DNA of 64,000 nt from Delftia sp. PS-11 (GCF_029870285.1 NZ_JACSYA010000014.1:62001-126000); one strand, 5' to 3'; shown: positions 41,383 to 50,403, counted from the stretch's first letter. Notes: generated by a model from the letters alone, not told the origin. Program-made: numbers and translations.

Positions 41383-41482
41383 GATCTTTCCTTCTGATGC
41401 AAGTGCGGTAGCCGTGCCTGACCCGCTGCAACCTCTGTAGCGGTTCAAATCAAGCGTACTTTCCGCAAGAAAAAGCCCTGCA

Positions 41483-42694
41483 TTATCGCATAGCGCCCGA
41501 GGCTGTGCCAAGCGCGTCTGGACGTGTGCCGGTATATGCAGCCCGAGGGCGGATGATCTGGCGTGTCTCGCGCTGCTCCAGCGCCTGGGCCAGCCAGCCG
41601 GCGCAGCGGCCCAGCGCGAACAGGCCGAAGGCGCTGCCCGGCCTCAGCCCCAGGTGGCGCCGCAGCGCTACCAGCGCAAAATCGATCGAAGGGGATTGCC
41701 CTGTCAGTGCCATGGCTTCCTGCACCAGTGCTTCCCAGGCCGGGTGCTGCGGCAGCAGTGCCTGCAGCAGCAGTGCGGCGCGCACATCTGCCTCGGGGTA
41801 GAGGTGGTGGCCGAAGCCCGGCAGGGATTCGCCGCGTGCCAGGCGCTGGCGCAGGCGGACAGGGTCCAGGCCGTCGCCGAGTTCATCCCATAGCGCCTCG
41901 ACACGGGCGGTGGTGCCGCCATGGCGCGCGCCCGTCAATGCGGCCAATCCTGCGACCACGCAGGCGCGCAGGCTGGCACCTGTGGAGGCGACGCAGCGGG
42001 CGGTGAAGCCCGAGGCATTGAGTTCATGGTCGGCACACAGTACCAGAGCCATGCGTACCAGGTCGGCGCCCTGCTCGTCGAGTTGCCAGGCCTGTGCGCA
42101 TTGCTGGTGTACGGGCATGTTGCCGGGTGCCGTGCCCAGCAGGCAGGCGGCCATCAGGCGCAGCAGCGCGCCGCAGCCCGCTGCCAGCCGCTCGGGGGAC
42201 TGCTGCCATGCGGCGGTCGGCGCGTCTTCGCTGGCTGCGGTGAACAAAGGCAGCAGGGCCTCTTCGGGCGGCAGGCTGGCCATGGCCTTTTGCAACTGCG
42301 CCAGCAGGGGGGCCGTGTTGTCTGCGTCGGGGGCAAAGGCGGCCTGGGTTGTGCATTGCCACAGCAGGGCGCAGACTTCCTCAATGGTGCGCGAGCGGGC
42401 CCACTGCACTGCATCTTGTCCGCGGTAGTAAAGGCGCCCGTTCTCTATCAGCGTGATCGATGACGCCAGCACCGGAAGTCCCCAGCTCAAGGCGGCCTGA
42501 GCGACTTCGCGCGGCTTGCGGCCCTGGCTGCGCTGGCGTGCAAGACGCTCGACTTCCTCGCGCAGGTAGCGGCTTTCGCGTGGCCTGTCGGCTGCGTGTG
42601 CGCTCAGCAGGCCGCGGCTGACATAGGCGTAGAGCGTGGCGCGGCTGACGCCGAGCAGGGCGGTGGCTTCGGTGGAGGTCAGGTAGTGCGGCAT
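41483..42694 (-). CDS. Citrate synthase homologue with N-terminal helix-turn-helix domain
   Basis: 403 residues in two parts. Residues 1-55 form a MerR/excisionase-like HTH ([20 protein letters not shown], then [15 protein letters not shown]). The rest is a citrate synthase fold: catalytic-histidine region [38 protein letters not shown], and [13 protein letters not shown] with the aspartate. Active-site residues look retained, so it could condense acyl-CoA with an oxoacid, act as an acyl-CoA or citrate-sensing regulator, or both. Divergent from a CoA-transferase across a 106-bp AT-rich gap with direct repeats. Not the housekeeping GltA, judged by its divergent sequence and HTH. Confidence 0.82.
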   Translation of the reverse strand: MPHYLTSTEATALLGVSRATLYAYVSRGLLSAHAADRPRESRYLREEVERLARQRSQGRKPREVAQAALSWGLPVLASSITLIENGRLYYRGQDAVQWARSRTIEEVCALLWQCTTQAAFAPDADNTAPLLAQLQKAMASLPPEEALLPLFTAASEDAPTAAWQQSPERLAAGCGALLRLMAACLLGTAPGNMPVHQQCAQAWQLDEQGADLVRMALVLCADHELNASGFTARCVASTGASLRACVVAGLAALTGARHGGTTARVEALWDELGDGLDPVRLRQRLARGESLPGFGHHLYPEADVRAALLLQALLPQHPAWEALVQEAMALTGQSPSIDFALVALRRHLGLRPGSAFGLFALGRCAGWLAQALEQRETRQIIRPRAAYTGTRPDALGTASGAMR

Positions 42695-42727
42695 GCCTGG
42701 AATATAAATAGGTTGATTTTATTGATC

Positions 42728-42759
42728 AATATTGACAACAAATATTGACTCTCTATCCT
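42728..42759 (+). promoter_or_regulatory. CoA-transferase promoter with overlapping direct repeats
   Basis: TTGACA (42732-42737), 16 bp, TATCCT (42754-42759) is a good sigma-70 promoter. The nonamer AATATTGAC occurs twice (42728-42736 and 42741-42749, 13 bp apart), overlapping the -35 and spacer; a palindrome TTGATCAA lies just upstream at 42722-42729. The AT-richness contrasts with its surroundings. Repeats in this position suggest a repressor operator. Confidence 0.65.
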
Positions 42760-42800
42760 GCCAATCCGTGACTTGTCTTGTTTGTTGCCAGGAGTTGCCC

Positions 42801-44195
42801 ATGTCCCACCCTTTGTCTGCGACCGTATTCGAGCGCCATGCCGCTGCCATATGGCATGCCCTGCAAGGGACGCCGGACGCGCTGCCGCGCCTGTCCATGG
42901 CCGGGCAGGGGTCGCTGCCGTCCGTGTTTCCCGTCTCGGATCTGGCGGCAGCCTCCCTGGGTGCGGCGGGACTTGCGCTGTCCGAGCTGATCGGTGCATT
43001 CGGCAAGGCTGCGCCGGCCGTGTCGGTCGACCGCCGTCTGGCATCGCTGTGGTTTGGCTCCAGCCTGCGGCCTGAAGGCTGGCGGCTGCCAGGCCTGTGG
43101 GATGCCGTGGCAGGTGATTACCGCACTTGCGATGGCTGGATCCGGCTGCACACCAATGCGCCCCACCATCGCACTGCCGCCCTGGCAGTGCTTGGCGCGG
43201 CCGCAGAACGCGAGGCGGTGGCCGCCGCTGTGCTGCGCTGGCGCGCACAGGATCTGGAGTCGGCCGTGGTGGAGCGCGGCGGTTGCGCGGCGGCGATGCG
43301 CAGTGCCCAGGAATGGGCAGCGCACCCCCAGGGGGCTGCGGTGCAGCAGGAGCCGTTGCTGCACTGGCAGGCGCATCCTGTGGCTTCTGCTGCCCGGCCC
43401 GCCTGGCAGGGGACGGCGCAGCGCCCGTTGCAGGGGCTGCGTGTGCTTGATCTGACGCGCATTCTGGCCGGGCCGGCCGCCACGCGCTGGCTGGCTGCGT
43501 ATGGTGCGCAGGTGCTGCGCATCGACCCGCTGGGCTGGGAGGAGCCCGGCACGGTGCCAGAGGTCACGCTGGGCAAGCGCTGCGCGCGGCTGGATTTGAG
43601 GCAGGCTGCGGACCGCGCCGTTTTCGAGCAGCTGCTGGCGCAGGCAGATATATTCGTGCACGGCCTGCGTGATGGTGCGCTGGAGGCGCTGGGCCTGGGG
43701 CAGGCATGGCGCAGGCGGCTCAATCCGTTGCTGGTCGATGTGTCGCTCAACGCCTATGGCTGGAGCGGGCCCTGGCAGCGGCGGCGCGGCTTCGACAGTC
43801 TGGTGCAGATGAGCACAGGTATTGCCGACGCTGGCATGCGCAGCCTGGCACGCGCGCAGCCCACGCCGCTGCCGCTGCAGGCCATCGACCATGCCACTGG
43901 CTACCTGATGGCCGCTGCCGTGGCCATGGCGCTGGTGCGGCGGCTGCAGGGCGCCGGTGGCAGCACGGTGCGGGCTTCGCTGGCGCGTACGGCCCATTTG
44001 CTGGCGGGTGATGGCGCCGGCGCATTGGACATGTGTCAGCTGTCGGCACCCGTCGATGGGGATTTTGCAGCTGCGATGGAGCAGACGTCCTGGGGGCCCG
44101 CGCAGCGCTTGCGTGCGCCTGTCGATGTGGCGGGCGCTCCCATGCACTGGAGCTTGCCTGCCAGCGCGCTGGGCACGGCCATCGCAGCCTGGTGA
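42801..44195 (+). CDS. CoA-transferase, class III (CaiB/BaiF family)
   Basis: 464 residues. The family core begins about residue 213 with LQGLRVLDLTRILAGPAATR, then RIDPLGWEEPG, LDLRQAADRAVFEQLLAQAD and DVSLNAYGWSGPWQRRRGFD followed by SLVQMSTGIADAG, the region forming the CoA site. The first 200 residues are another, more divergent CaiB-like half (LWFGSSLRPEGWRLPGLWDA), so this may be a tandem-type CoA-transferase. Transfers CoA between acids; substrate unknown. CCAGGAG precedes the start. Divergent partner is an HTH-citrate synthase, suggesting they share an acyl-CoA substrate. Confidence 0.85.
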   Translation: MSHPLSATVFERHAAAIWHALQGTPDALPRLSMAGQGSLPSVFPVSDLAAASLGAAGLALSELIGAFGKAAPAVSVDRRLASLWFGSSLRPEGWRLPGLWDAVAGDYRTCDGWIRLHTNAPHHRTAALAVLGAAAEREAVAAAVLRWRAQDLESAVVERGGCAAAMRSAQEWAAHPQGAAVQQEPLLHWQAHPVASAARPAWQGTAQRPLQGLRVLDLTRILAGPAATRWLAAYGAQVLRIDPLGWEEPGTVPEVTLGKRCARLDLRQAADRAVFEQLLAQADIFVHGLRDGALEALGLGQAWRRRLNPLLVDVSLNAYGWSGPWQRRRGFDSLVQMSTGIADAGMRSLARAQPTPLPLQAIDHATGYLMAAAVAMALVRRLQGAGGSTVRASLARTAHLLAGDGAGALDMCQLSAPVDGDFAAAMEQTSWGPAQRLRAPVDVAGAPMHWSLPASALGTAIAAW

Positions 44196-44205
44196 GCCGG
44201 GCCCG

Positions 44206-44240
44206 AAAACACAACGCCCCGCTCGCAGCGGGGCGTTGTG
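44206..44240 (-). terminator. Terminator of rho
   Basis: CACAACGCCCCGCT (44210-44223), loop CGC, and the exact complement (44227-44240). On the minus strand the stem is followed by TTTTC, so it terminates rho; on the plus strand a T-tract is lacking but the stem may also protect the CoA-transferase mRNA. Confidence 0.82.
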
Positions 44241-44259
44241 CATGGTGTGCTCTCGGGGA

Positions 44260-45522
44260 TCAGCCGCCGCGGCGCATCATGTCGAAGAAGTCCACGTTGG
44301 TCTTGGTGGCCTTCATGTTCTTGATCATCAGCTCCATGGCTTCGATCTCGTCCATGTTGTACATGAACTGGCGCAGGATGCGGGTCTTTTGCAGGATCTC
44401 GGGCGCCAGCAGCAGCTCTTCGCGGCGGGTGCCGCTCTTGTTGAGTTCGATGGCGGGGAAGACGCGCTTTTCGTAGAGGCGGCGGTTCAGGTGCAGTTCG
44501 CTGTTGCCCGTGCCCTTGAATTCTTCAAAGATCACTTCGTCCATGCGGCTGCCGGTGTCGACCAGTGCCGTGGCGATGATGGTCAGCGAGCCGCCTTCCT
44601 CGACATTGCGCGCCGCGCCGAAGAAGCGCTTGGGGCGCTGCAGCGCGTTGGAGTCCACGCCGCCCGACAGCACCTTGCCCGACGAGGGCACGACGTTGTT
44701 ATAGGCACGGGCCAGGCGGGTGATCGAGTCCAGCAGGATGACCACATCCTTCTTGAGCTCGACCAGGCGCTTGGCGCGCTCGATCACCATCTCTGCCACG
44801 TGCACATGGCGCGTGGCGGGTTCGTCGAAGGTGGAGGCAATGATTTCGCCGCGCACGGAGCGCTGCATCTCGGTCACTTCCTCGGGGCGCTCGTCCACGA
44901 GCAGCACCATCAGGTGCACATCGGGGTGGTTGGCCGTGATGGCATGGGCGATGCTTTGCATCATCATGGTCTTGCCGCTCTTGGGCGGGGCCACGATCAG
45001 TGCGCGCTGGCCGCGTCCGATGGGGGCGATGATGTCGATGATGCGGCCGGTGATGTTCTCCTCGCCCTTGATGTCGCGTTCCAGGCGCAGCTGCTGGGAG
45101 GGGAACAGCGGGGTCAGATTCTCGAACAGCACCTTGTGCTTGTTCTGCTCGGGCGGGCCGCCGTTGACCTTGTCGAGCTTGGTCAGTGCAAAGTAGCGCT
45201 CGCCATCCTTGGGGGTCCGCACTTCGCCTTCGATCATGTCGCCGGTGTGCAGATTGAAGCGGCGCACCTGGCTGGGAGAGATGTAGATGTCGTCGGTGCT
45301 GGCCGTATAGCTGGTGTCCGGGCTGCGAAGGAAGCCGAATCCGTCCGGCAGAATTTCCAGCACGCCATCGGCGAACACTTGTTCGCCGGCCTTGGCGCGC
45401 TTTTTGATGATGGCGAACATCAGCTCTTGCTTGCGCATGCGGCCGACGTTTTCGATCTCAAGCGCTTCGGCCTGCTTCAGGACTTCAGACACGTGCAGTG
45501 CCTTGAGTTCATTAAGGTGCAT
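44260..45522 (-). CDS. rho: Transcription termination factor Rho
   Basis: Hexameric RNA helicase that ends transcription. 420 residues: N-terminal helical SAP-like domain ([19 protein letters not shown]), OSB RNA-binding domain (GFGFLR about residue 61, and [15 protein letters not shown]), Walker A APPKSGKT about residue 180, Walker B, Q-loop and R-loop in the C-terminal RecA domain. Typical length. A leader of about 125 nt precedes it, which in other bacteria is used for autoregulated termination. Confidence 0.96.
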   Translation of the reverse strand: MHLNELKALHVSEVLKQAEALEIENVGRMRKQELMFAIIKKRAKAGEQVFADGVLEILPDGFGFLRSPDTSYTASTDDIYISPSQVRRFNLHTGDMIEGEVRTPKDGERYFALTKLDKVNGGPPEQNKHKVLFENLTPLFPSQQLRLERDIKGEENITGRIIDIIAPIGRGQRALIVAPPKSGKTMMMQSIAHAITANHPDVHLMVLLVDERPEEVTEMQRSVRGEIIASTFDEPATRHVHVAEMVIERAKRLVELKKDVVILLDSITRLARAYNNVVPSSGKVLSGGVDSNALQRPKRFFGAARNVEEGGSLTIIATALVDTGSRMDEVIFEEFKGTGNSELHLNRRLYEKRVFPAIELNKSGTRREELLLAPEILQKTRILRQFMYNMDEIEAMELMIKNMKATKTNVDFFDMMRRGG

Positions 45523-45653
45523 GGAGTGACTCCAGAGCGGAGTGGAAAGAAACCAGGGGGAGGCGTTGGGCCAAGCGAAACACTGCAGAAGTGGGCTGGC
45601 TTGCCTGAGGGTCTCAGCGCGGCCTTTGATGCAGAAGACCGGTGATCGAAAGC

Positions 45654-45683
45654 ATTATGACAGGAAAAAACCGCAGCCTACAA
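45654..45683 (-). promoter_or_regulatory. Candidate rho promoter
   Basis: Minus strand: TTGTAG (45683-45678), 18 bp, CATAAT (45659-45654). The -35 falls inside the loop of the trxA terminator (45665-45700), so termination structure and promoter share bases. Leader to the rho ATG about 125 nt. Confidence 0.4.
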
Positions 45684-45700
45684 GGAATTTCGGGCTGCGG
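45665..45700 (-). terminator. Intrinsic terminator of trxA
   Basis: On the minus strand CCGCAGCC (45700-45693) pairs with GGCTGCGG (45678-45671) across a 14-base loop, followed directly by TTTTTT (45670-45665). Confidence 0.88.
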
Positions 45701-45753
45701 TCCGGCATTCTGGCCGCGCCACTGATGCATGTCAGCGGACGCGGCATGGTGGC

Positions 45754-46086
45754 TCAGGCCAGGTGCTGGTCCAGGAACGCAGACAATTGGGCCTTGTTGA
45801 GCGCGCCCACCTTGGTGGCGGCGAGCTGGCCGTCCTTGAACAGCATCAGCGTGGGAATGCCGCGGATGCCGAACTTGGCGGGAATTTCGCGGTTTTCGTC
45901 CACGTTCATCTTGGCGATGGACAGCTTGTCCTTATAAGCCTGTGCGGCCTCGTCCAGGATGGGAGCAATCATCTTGCAGGGGCCGCACCATTCGGCCCAG
46001 TAATCGACCAGCACCGTGGTGCCGGGCTGCAAGACGTCGGATTCGAAGCTCGCGTCGGAGATATGCTTGATCAGTTCGCTAGCCAT
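45754..46086 (-). CDS. trxA: Thioredoxin 1
   Basis: Cytoplasmic disulfide reductase. 110 residues with active site WCGPC (Cys34 and Cys37), the cis-proline loop [11 protein letters not shown], and normal length. The ATG at 46086 is preceded by AAGGA about 10 bp upstream; longer upstream frame is not conserved. Lies upstream of rho as in other gammaproteobacteria and betaproteobacteria. Confidence 0.95.
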   Translation of the reverse strand: MASELIKHISDASFESDVLQPGTTVLVDYWAEWCGPCKMIAPILDEAAQAYKDKLSIAKMNVDENREIPAKFGIRGIPTLMLFKDGQLAATKVGALNKAQLSAFLDQHLA

Positions 46087-46382
46087 GGGTGTAGTCCTTG
46101 AGTTTTTGAAATAAGGAAGGCGCAGGCAAATCCGCACCGCGAATTGATTGTGACAGAAACCGATCCCCAGCCGGGTGGTATGGGCGGTAGCCTGATGCTA
46201 TGACCGCCATAGCCGGATGCGCAAAAGCCGGGCAGTGGCGGCAGGCTAATCCTGCGCTGTAGTGGCCTCGGTCCGGCAGGTCTTTGATGCGCGTGCGCGC
46301 GCTGCCGCCAAGGTCACGGTATTCTGCGGCCCCGCGCCGGGGGCAGTGCCTGCTTGCGGCGCAAGCTATAGGTGAGCATGCA
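46087..46382. other. Intergenic region between trxA and flavoprotein gene
   Basis: This divergent gap must hold both promoters, but no good -35/-10 pair could be assigned. It contains a small inverted repeat GCTATG-ACCGC-CATAGC (46197-46213). The plus frame remains open from 46284 but shows no conserved protein sequence before 46383. Confidence 0.4.
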
Positions 46383-47681
46383 ATGGAAACTGATGTGATG
46401 GACTCTTTCGAATCGGGCGCAATGTGCTGCGATGTGGCGGTCATAGGCGCCGGGCCTGCGGGGCTGATGGCCGCCGAGCGCCTGGCGGGCGCCGGTCTGG
46501 GCGTGCGCCTGTTCGAGGCCAAGCCATCGGTGGGGCGCAAGTTCCTGATGGCAGGCAAGGGCGGGCTGAACCTGACCCATTCCGAGGCCATGCCAGCCTT
46601 TGCTTCCCGCTTTGGCGGGCGTGCTGCTTCCGTGTCGCGCTGGCTGGAGTCCTTCGGTCCGGATCAGTTGCGTGACTGGGCCCGCGCACTGGGCGTGGAA
46701 ACTTTTGTGGGCAGCTCCGGCCGCGTGTTCCCGGTGGACATGAAGGCCGCGCCGCTGCTGCGTGCCTGGCTGGTGCGTCTGCGCGCCCAGGGCGTGACCA
46801 TGCACATGCGCCACCGCTGGCTGGGTTGGGATGCCAGCCAGGATGGCCTGCTGCGCTTCGATACGCCCGCCGGGCCGCTGGCCGTGCGTGCCCGCGCCGT
46901 GGTGCTGGCCCTGGGGGGAGGCAGCTGGGCGCGCCTGGGTTCGGATGGCGCCTGGACGCAGGCATTGGCGGCGCGCGGCGTGGAGATCGCCCCGCTGCAG
47001 CCTGCCAATTGCGGTTTCGATGTGGGCGTGGGCCTGCCTGCGCGCGGCTGGAGCGCGCATTTTGCAGAGCGCTTCGCGGGCCAGCCCTTCAAGTCGGTGG
47101 CGCTTTCCTTCGATGATGGCCATTGCGCGCCTTTTTCGCGCAAGGGCGAGTTCGTGGCCACGGCCACGGGTATCGAGGGCAGTCTGGTCTACGCGGTATC
47201 GGCGGCGCTGCGCGAGGCCATCGCACGGGACGGGCAGGCCACGCTGATGCTGGACCTGCTGCCCCAGCTATCGCCCGAGCGCGTGCTGGCCGAGGTGCGC
47301 CATCCGCGCGGCTCACGCAGCCTCTCCAGCCACCTGAAGGGCCGGCTGGGCCTCGACGGCATCAAGGCGGCCGTGCTCTACGAGATCCTGGGCAAGGAGG
47401 GTATGGCCGATGCCGAGCGGTTGGCCCGTGCCATCAAGGCGCTGCCTGTCACCGTGGTTGCGACCCGGCCCATCGATGAAGCCATCAGCACGGCAGGCGG
47501 GGTCCGGCTGGAGGCACTCGATGAGCATGGCATGTGCCTGGTCGCTCCTGGCGTTTTTTGCGCAGGCGAGATGCTGGACTGGGAAGCGCCGACCGGCGGC
47601 TATCTGCTGACGGCCTGCATGGCCAGCGGTGTGCATGCGGCGCAGGGCGTGGCCCGCTATCTGAAAGGCGGCGTGCACTGA
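46383..47681 (+). CDS. NAD(P)/FAD-dependent oxidoreductase (HI0933/BaiN-like flavoprotein)
   Basis: 432 residues. FAD Rossmann motif VIGAGPAGLMAAERL (about 20-34), then the family-specific GRKFLMAGKGGLNLTHSE, and near the end FCAGEMLDWEAPTGGYLLTA which binds FAD. It matches the HI0933/YhiN group, whose members in gut bacteria reduce bile acids but which are mostly uncharacterised. No signal peptide. ATG 46383 has AGGTGAG upstream; an ATG 15 bp downstream is an alternative. A GC-rich hairpin follows the stop. Confidence 0.85.
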   Translation: METDVMDSFESGAMCCDVAVIGAGPAGLMAAERLAGAGLGVRLFEAKPSVGRKFLMAGKGGLNLTHSEAMPAFASRFGGRAASVSRWLESFGPDQLRDWARALGVETFVGSSGRVFPVDMKAAPLLRAWLVRLRAQGVTMHMRHRWLGWDASQDGLLRFDTPAGPLAVRARAVVLALGGGSWARLGSDGAWTQALAARGVEIAPLQPANCGFDVGVGLPARGWSAHFAERFAGQPFKSVALSFDDGHCAPFSRKGEFVATATGIEGSLVYAVSAALREAIARDGQATLMLDLLPQLSPERVLAEVRHPRGSRSLSSHLKGRLGLDGIKAAVLYEILGKEGMADAERLARAIKALPVTVVATRPIDEAISTAGGVRLEALDEHGMCLVAPGVFCAGEMLDWEAPTGGYLLTACMASGVHAAQGVARYLKGGVH

Positions 47682-47685
47682 ACGG

Positions 47686-47711
47686 CGCAGGCGTCCTGCG
47701 GGACGCCTGCG
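47686..47711 (+). terminator. GC hairpin after flavoprotein gene
   Basis: CGCAGGCGTCC (47686-47696), loop TGCG, exact complement GGACGCCTGCG (47701-47711), starting 4 bp after the stop codon. Lacks a T-tract, so it may be a Rho-assisted or pausing/stabilising 3' structure. Confidence 0.55.
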
Positions 47712-47815
47712 TGACCGGGCGCATACCGACTGCGGATGCTTGAGCCGCTACGCAACAGCGTAAAAGGGGAGTTTGAGGTGCAGCTGCCTGGCGCGCAGGG
47801 CTGTCTTGAAGACGG

Positions 47816-47913
47816 GTGACGAGCCTTACCCTCGGCACTGGTTTCACGGTTAGGGCTGCTTGGTTCCCCACCTGACCCGGTTGGCCGCTTCCCCATGCGA
47901 GGAGGCCCGTCAC
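47816..47913 (-). ncRNA. ffs: Signal recognition particle 4.5S RNA
   Basis: RNA scaffold of the signal recognition particle. On the minus strand the conserved Ffh-binding domain is plain: GGGTCAGG, then GGGGAACC forming the GGAA tetraloop, then AAGCAGCCC. The ends pair (GTGACGGGCCT with AGGCTCGTCAC), giving one long hairpin of about 98 nt, the small bacterial form. A TATAAT -10 sits 5 nt upstream of the proposed 5' end. Exact termini are estimated from pairing. Confidence 0.92.
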
Positions 47914-47918
47914 TGCTT

Positions 47919-47924
47919 ATTATA
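47919..47924 (-). promoter_or_regulatory. -10 element of ffs
   Basis: Perfect TATAAT on the minus strand, 5 nt upstream of the predicted RNA 5' end at 47913. The -35 position (about 47942-47947) falls inside a 15-bp inverted repeat and is GC-rich. Confidence 0.65.
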
Positions 47925-47932
47925 GGGGCAAA

Positions 47933-47966
47933 CAGGCCCTGCCCCGGCCGCCCGGGGCAGGGCCTG
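47933..47966. repeat. 15-bp perfect inverted repeat between ffs and dnaX
   Basis: CAGGCCCTGCCCCGG (47933-47947), centre CCGC, and exact complement (47952-47966). It covers the expected -35 of ffs and lies 49 bp upstream of dnaX. Could be an operator, a barrier between divergent transcripts, or a roadblock terminator; no T-tract. Confidence 0.8.
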
Positions 47967-48014
47967 TGCAGGGCCGAGCCAGGGCGGGGCGCGCAGGCCC
48001 CGTAGAATCGCAGC

Positions 48015-50033
48015 ATGTCTTATCTTGTGCTGGCCCGCAAATACCGTCCCCGCAATTTCTCCGAAATGGTGGGGCAGGAGCATGTCGTTCAGGCGCTCAC
48101 CAATGCGCTGACGCAGCAGCGCCTGCACCATGCCTATCTGTTCACCGGCACACGCGGTGTGGGCAAGACCACGGTGTCGCGCATTCTTGCCAAGTCCCTC
48201 AATTGCCAGGGCGCAGATGGGCTGGGTGGCATCACGGCCACGCCTTGCGGCGTCTGCGCCGCATGCACCGAAATCGACAGCGGCCGTTTTCCCGACTACA
48301 CCGAGCTGGATGCTGCCTCCAACCGGGGGGTGGACGAGGTGCAGGGCCTGCTGGAGCAGGCGGTCTACAAGCCGGTGCAGGGGCGCTTCAAGGTCTTCAT
48401 GATCGATGAAGTCCACATGCTGACGAACACGGCGTTCAATGCCATGCTCAAGACGCTGGAGGAGCCGCCCGAGTACCTGAAGTTCGTTCTGGCGACCACC
48501 GACCCGCAGAAGGTGCCGGTGACGGTGCTCAGCCGCTGCCTGCAGTTCAATCTGCGCCCCATGGCGCCGGAAACCGTACTGGAGCACCTGGGCCAGGTGC
48601 TGTCGCACGAGGGTGTGGCCTCCGAGCCCCAGGCACTGCGGCTGCTGTCGCGCGCAGCGCGCGGTTCCATGCGCGATGCGCTGTCGCTGACCGACCAGGC
48701 GATTGCCTTTGGCAGCGGCCAGCTGCGCGAGGATATGGTCCGCCAGATGCTGGGCAGCGTGGACCGCAGCCATGTATTCGCCCTCATTGATGCCCTGGCC
48801 CGTGGCGATGGCCGGGTGGTGGTGGAGACCTCGGAAACCCTGCGGCGCAACGGCCTGTCTGCGGCCTCGACGCTGGAGGAGATGTGCGCGGTGCTGCAGC
48901 GCATGGCCGTCGTGCAGGCCGTGCCGCAGATGGCAGCCGATGCCAGCGACCCCGATGCGTCCGAAATCGCCCGGCTGTCGGCCCTGATGCCGCGTGACGA
49001 AACCCAGCTGCTCTACAGCATCTGCCTGCATGGCCGTGGCGAACTGGGGCTGGCGCCCGACGAGTACGCTGCATTGACCATGGCTTTGCTGCGGTTGCTG
49101 GCCTTCAAGCCCGAGTCCATGGCCAGTGCCACGGATACGGCGGAAAAAAAAACTCCAGCGCTGACGGCCCCTCCGGCAGCGCGCATTGAGCCTGCCCCCG
49201 TTCCTGCTGCGCCTGAGCCTGCACCGGCTCCCGCTCCTTCGGTGCCCGCGCCCGTGCCGGTACCCGCGCCCGCGCCTGCAGCCCCTGCGCCCGGCCACCC
49301 TGAGCCTCAGCTGGCAGCGCCTGAGCCGGCCGCGCCCGTCCACGCCGTGCAGGATGCAGTCTGCGAATCCGTGCAGGGGCAGGACAGCATGCAGGCCGCT
49401 GCCGATGAGGCCGGTGCGACAGACATGCCGGACATGCCTGATGAGGGGGCCTGGGCCGGCATGCCCGAGGAAGCCTGGGCCGACGACGGGCGCTGGGCGG
49501 ACTCGGATGCCATGCCCGACCCGATGGCGGGGGAGCCTGCAGCGCTTGCGCCGCAGTTCCCGGTGCAAGACGGGCAGCCTCAGGAGCCCCGGCATGTGCC
49601 TGCACCGGCGCCTGCGGCGCCCACCGTGGAGCGCACGCCCGAGGGTGATATCTGGCATGGCGTGGTTCAGCAGCTGGTGCAGTCCGAGGCCGTGGCGGCC
49701 CTGGCGCGGCAGTTGGCGCTGCAGTCGCAACTGGTGGCCCGCGATGGCGATACCTGGACGCTGCGCGTGGAAAGCAGCTCGCTGAGCCAGCCCGCCACGC
49801 GCGAGCGGCTGCGTGCTGCGCTGGAGGCGGCCGGCCATGCCAGGCAGCTGCAGGTGGAGCAGGGGCCCGTGGTGGACAGTCCGGCCCGGCGCAATGCGGT
49901 GGCCAGCCACCAGCGCCAGTGCATTGCCGAGGACATCGTGATGCAGCACCCCCTGGTGCAGACGCTGATGCGCAGCCATGGCGCGAAAATCGTTGCCGGC
50001 AGCATCAAGCCCTTATCGATCCAGCCTGAGTAA
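48015..50033 (+). CDS. dnaX: DNA polymerase III subunits tau and gamma
   Basis: Clamp-loader ATPase; full-length tau (672 residues) also ties polymerase cores and helicase together. Domains I-II: Walker A GTRGVGKT (45-52), four-Cys zinc module (CQGADGL...CGVCAAC, about 64-86), SRC motif LSRCLQF; domain III to about 370; then a Pro/Ala-rich linker (about 380-450), acidic segment, and C-terminal polymerase/helicase-binding region. No Shine-Dalgarno sequence is visible; TAGAAT (48003-48008) lies 6 nt before the ATG, suggesting a leaderless message. An A9 run with hairpin at 49144 could give the shorter gamma. Confidence 0.95.
   Translation: MSYLVLARKYRPRNFSEMVGQEHVVQALTNALTQQRLHHAYLFTGTRGVGKTTVSRILAKSLNCQGADGLGGITATPCGVCAACTEIDSGRFPDYTELDAASNRGVDEVQGLLEQAVYKPVQGRFKVFMIDEVHMLTNTAFNAMLKTLEEPPEYLKFVLATTDPQKVPVTVLSRCLQFNLRPMAPETVLEHLGQVLSHEGVASEPQALRLLSRAARGSMRDALSLTDQAIAFGSGQLREDMVRQMLGSVDRSHVFALIDALARGDGRVVVETSETLRRNGLSAASTLEEMCAVLQRMAVVQAVPQMAADASDPDASEIARLSALMPRDETQLLYSICLHGRGELGLAPDEYAALTMALLRLLAFKPESMASATDTAEKKTPALTAPPAARIEPAPVPAAPEPAPAPAPSVPAPVPVPAPAPAAPAPGHPEPQLAAPEPAAPVHAVQDAVCESVQGQDSMQAAADEAGATDMPDMPDEGAWAGMPEEAWADDGRWADSDAMPDPMAGEPAALAPQFPVQDGQPQEPRHVPAPAPAAPTVERTPEGDIWHGVVQQLVQSEAVAALARQLALQSQLVARDGDTWTLRVESSSLSQPATRERLRAALEAAGHARQLQVEQGPVVDSPARRNAVASHQRQCIAEDIVMQHPLVQTLMRSHGAKIVAGSIKPLSIQPE
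49143..49189 (+). other. Probable programmed frameshift/slippage site in dnaX
   Basis: Nine consecutive A residues (49144-49152) are read in frame as GAA AAA AAA A. Five bases later comes a stem-loop: GCGCTG (49158-49163) with CAGCGC (49177-49182) and an inner CGG/CCG pair around CCCCT. A -1 shift adds 12 codons and stops at TGA 49187-49189, giving about 391 residues, i.e. domains I-III (gamma). A +1 shift stops after three codons (TGA 49162-49164). Confidence 0.65.
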
Positions 50034-50070
50034 GGCGTTTGTTTTTTACCCTACAGAAAAAGGAATTCAC

Positions 50071-50403
50071 ATGTTCAACAAAGGACAGCTCGCCGGCCTG
50101 ATGAAGCAGGCGCAGGCCATGCAGGACAATCTCAAGAAGGCCCAGGAGGAACTGGGCCATATCGAGGTTGAGGGCGAGTCGGGCGCAGGCCTCGTGAAGG
50201 TGGTCATGACCTGCAAGCACGATGTCAAGCGCATCACCATCGATCCCAGCCTGCTGGCCGAAGACAAGGACATGCTGGAAGACCTGGTGGCGGCGGCCTT
50301 CAATGCCGCTGTGCGCAAGGCCGAGGAAACCTCCAACGAGAAGATGGGCAAGCTCACGGCAGGCATGCCAGGCCTGCCCGGTGGCCTGAAGTTCCCCTTC
50401 TGA
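50071..50403 (+). CDS. ybaB: YbaB/EbfC nucleoid-associated protein
   Basis: Small dimeric DNA-binding protein of 110 residues; [20 protein letters not shown] start, and the conserved central strand [17 protein letters not shown]. Preceded by AAAGGA. The dnaX-ybaB-recR order is nearly universal in proteobacteria. The C-terminal Gly/Pro-rich [16 protein letters not shown] is typical. Confidence 0.94.
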   Translation: MFNKGQLAGLMKQAQAMQDNLKKAQEELGHIEVEGESGAGLVKVVMTCKHDVKRITIDPSLLAEDKDMLEDLVAAAFNAAVRKAEETSNEKMGKLTAGMPGLPGGLKFPF

